Source of the DNA: Sphingobacterium sp. UBA5670
GTDB taxonomy: Bacteria; Bacteroidota; Bacteroidia; Sphingobacteriales; Sphingobacteriaceae
Assembly: GCF_002420705.1 (NCBI RefSeq)
Contig: NZ_DIIM01000018.1
Span: forward strand, 33,810 to 97,809
Length of the DNA stretch: 64,000 bases
Direction: 5' to 3'
The position numbers and the translations under genes were made by a program. Under the pieces are notes generated by a model that made no database searches, was not told the DNA's origin, and was given only the letters and a program-made list of their open reading frames with translations. Below, in pieces: positions 62,786 through 64,000 of the stretch; the stretch's first letter is position 1, and each line of letters opens with the position of its first letter.

Positions 62786-63718
62786 ATGGCTTTTGTAGAT
62801 TACTATAAAGTGCTTGGCATTGATAAAAAGGCTTCAGCCGATGAGATCAAAAAAGCATATCGAAAACTAGCCCGTAAATACCACCCTGATGTCAACCCCA
62901 ATGACAATGAGGCCAAACAGCGATTTCAGGAGATTAATGAGGCAAATGAAGTACTATCCGATCCCGAAAAGCGCAAAAAATATGACCAATATGGTGAACA
63001 TTGGCAACATGGAGAGGAATATGAAAAAGCGCAACAGCAATATCGCCAGTCCCAATCTACCGGAGGTAATCCATTCGGAGCGGGTGGCAACCCATTTGGC
63101 AGTGGCAGCTCCCAAGAATACACCGGAAATTTTGATGATGGACAATTCTCTGATTTCTTCGAACAAATGTTTGGTAGCAGACGTGGCGGTGGCCGTCAAA
63201 GCACATTTCGTGGACAGGACTTTAATGCCGAACTCAGCTTAACCTTACAAGAGGCTTATACGACACATCAGCAGACCTTTAATATCAATGGAAAAAGTAT
63301 CCGTATTACGATTCATGCTGGAGTCGAAGATGGTCAAAAGATCAAACTTAAAGGTTATGGCGGTGAGGGCATCAACGGAGGTCCAAAAGGTGATCTCTAT
63401 ATCACCATCAACATCACACCTGATGCCCGTTTTAAACGTCAGGGGAATGACTTATACAGCACCCTTGATGTCGACCTCTATACAGCTATTCTAGGCGGCG
63501 AAGCAACCATAGATACATTCGGCGGAAAAGTTAAACTGAAGATAAAAGCCGAAAGTCAAAATGGCGCAAAAATGCGACTTAAAGGAAAAGGATTCCCCTT
63601 ATATCGCAAGGAAGGTCAATATGGCGATCTATATGTCACATTGAATATCCAAATGCCGAATAACCTGTCTGCCGAAGAAAAGGCATTGTTCCAACAATTG
63701 AAGGATCTAAAACAATAA
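62786..63718 (+). CDS. cbpA: CbpA-type DnaJ co-chaperone
   Basis: 310 aa. The J-domain MAFVDYYKVLGIDKKASADE continues with RKYHPDVNP, with the HPD motif at residues 33-35. A Gly/Phe-rich linker (about residues 85-150: GGNPFGAGGNPFGSGSS) follows, then the C-terminal substrate-binding domains (FNAELSLTLQEAYTTHQQTF, IKLKGYGGEG). No CxxCxGxG zinc repeats are present, which separates it from DnaJ and fits CbpA. It would deliver clients to DnaK. The next gene, a CbpM-like modulator, starts 4 bp later, as in the E. coli cbpAM pair. Confidence 0.94.
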   Translation: MAFVDYYKVLGIDKKASADEIKKAYRKLARKYHPDVNPNDNEAKQRFQEINEANEVLSDPEKRKKYDQYGEHWQHGEEYEKAQQQYRQSQSTGGNPFGAGGNPFGSGSSQEYTGNFDDGQFSDFFEQMFGSRRGGGRQSTFRGQDFNAELSLTLQEAYTTHQQTFNINGKSIRITIHAGVEDGQKIKLKGYGGEGINGGPKGDLYITINITPDARFKRQGNDLYSTLDVDLYTAILGGEATIDTFGGKVKLKIKAESQNGAKMRLKGKGFPLYRKEGQYGDLYVTLNIQMPNNLSAEEKALFQQLKDLKQ

Positions 63719-63722
63719 TCTT

Positions 63723-64000
63723 ATGGAAACGACTCTTATTAAAGTCATAGACTTCTGCCAATCCAGAAAGGTTGAAACAACATTTCTGCAAACCATGGAG
63801 GAATACGGACTCATACATATTGTCATTCAACAGGAAGAGCAATATATAGATGAAGAAGAGCTCCAGAAATTGGAACGTTTTTCAAATCTCTATTATGATC
63901 TTGAAGTAAATCCTGCAGGAATTCAGGTGGCAAGCCATTTATTGGAGAAAGTTGAACAGCTCCAAAATGAAATTTTGCATCTAAAGAATAAATTAAAAGC
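63723..64000 (+). CDS. cbpM: CbpM-like chaperone modulator (cut by the right edge)
   Basis: The open frame from ATG at 63723 runs off the window with about 92 residues visible. METTLIKVIDFCQSRKVETT, then LQTMEEYGLIHIVIQQEEQY and IDEEELQKLERFSNLYYDLE resemble a MerR-like CbpM, with NPAGIQVASHLLEKVEQLQN, the NxxGIxxxxxLL segment typical of the family. CbpM binds and restrains CbpA. It is only 4 bp after the cbpA stop. The C-terminus is not visible. Confidence 0.85.
   Translation, partial: METTLIKVIDFCQSRKVETTFLQTMEEYGLIHIVIQQEEQYIDEEELQKLERFSNLYYDLEVNPAGIQVASHLLEKVEQLQNEILHLKNKLK

Noticed and set aside
1..64000. CRISPR arrays, insertion sequences, tRNA or rRNA genes
   Set aside because: No regularly spaced identical repeats, transposase motifs or recognisable structural RNA sequences were seen by eye; a scan with dedicated covariance models would be needed to exclude small RNAs.

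Overview
The window looks like a chromosome segment from a Bacteroidota species, most likely of the family Sphingobacteriaceae (Sphingobacterium or Pedobacter type). This is inferred from moderate GC content, TAnnTTTG-type vegetative promoters, the yceD-rpmF-plsX-fabH-accB-accC gene order, and the style of the paralogous FtsX-type permeases. No search was run, so the genus is an inference. | Layout. (1) 1-3463, minus strand: a TolC-like outer-membrane factor, a sigma54-dependent NtrC-family response regulator and an NtrY-like histidine kinase cut by the window edge. (2) 3464-5522: a control and accessory region with a decayed toxin-antitoxin locus, two double-glycine-leader (bacteriocin-like) peptide genes, a 38-codon membrane peptide gene and a small HTH gene. 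(3) 5523-51664, plus strand: a 46-kb export array with one MacA/HlyD-type periplasmic adaptor, 17 paralogous MacB/FtsX-type permeases of about 790-815 aa, and only two ABC ATPases, near the two ends. A divergent pair (an XRE-type regulator and an unknown 222-aa protein) interrupts it at 42.2-43.2 kb. (4) 51765-64000: ordinary chromosomal genes: a SirB1-like protein, a lipoprotein, queH, the yceD-rpmF-plsX-fabH-accB-accC cluster, tatC, rpiB, an M28 peptidase, and a cbpA-cbpM-like chaperone pair cut by the right edge. | The main result is a regulatory code read directly from the DNA. Six places carry two copies of a 16-bp dyad (TGTyC-N6-GrACA or a close variant) with centres 21-22 bp apart. In each case a sigma54-like -24/-12 element (TGGC...) follows 52-55 bp after the second dyad. 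The six sites lie upstream of the tolC-regulator-kinase unit (minus strand), the adaptor-led 21.6-kb unit (5523-27102), and the units starting at 27316, 39668, 43400 and 48499. The likely model is that the kinase and NtrC-type regulator encoded here switch on the whole array, and their own operon, through paired upstream activator sites and sigma54. In four of the six sites the two dyads are also complementary to each other and follow directly on an upstream permease gene, so the transcript could fold into a hairpin there. | How the parts may work together: the adaptor and TolC-like protein form a tripartite pump with a MacB-like permease and an ATPase. Seventeen permeases with divergent periplasmic domains share two ATPases and one adaptor, which suggests a system with interchangeable permeases. 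The substrate and signal cannot be read from the sequence; envelope stress, antimicrobial peptides or peptide export are possible.
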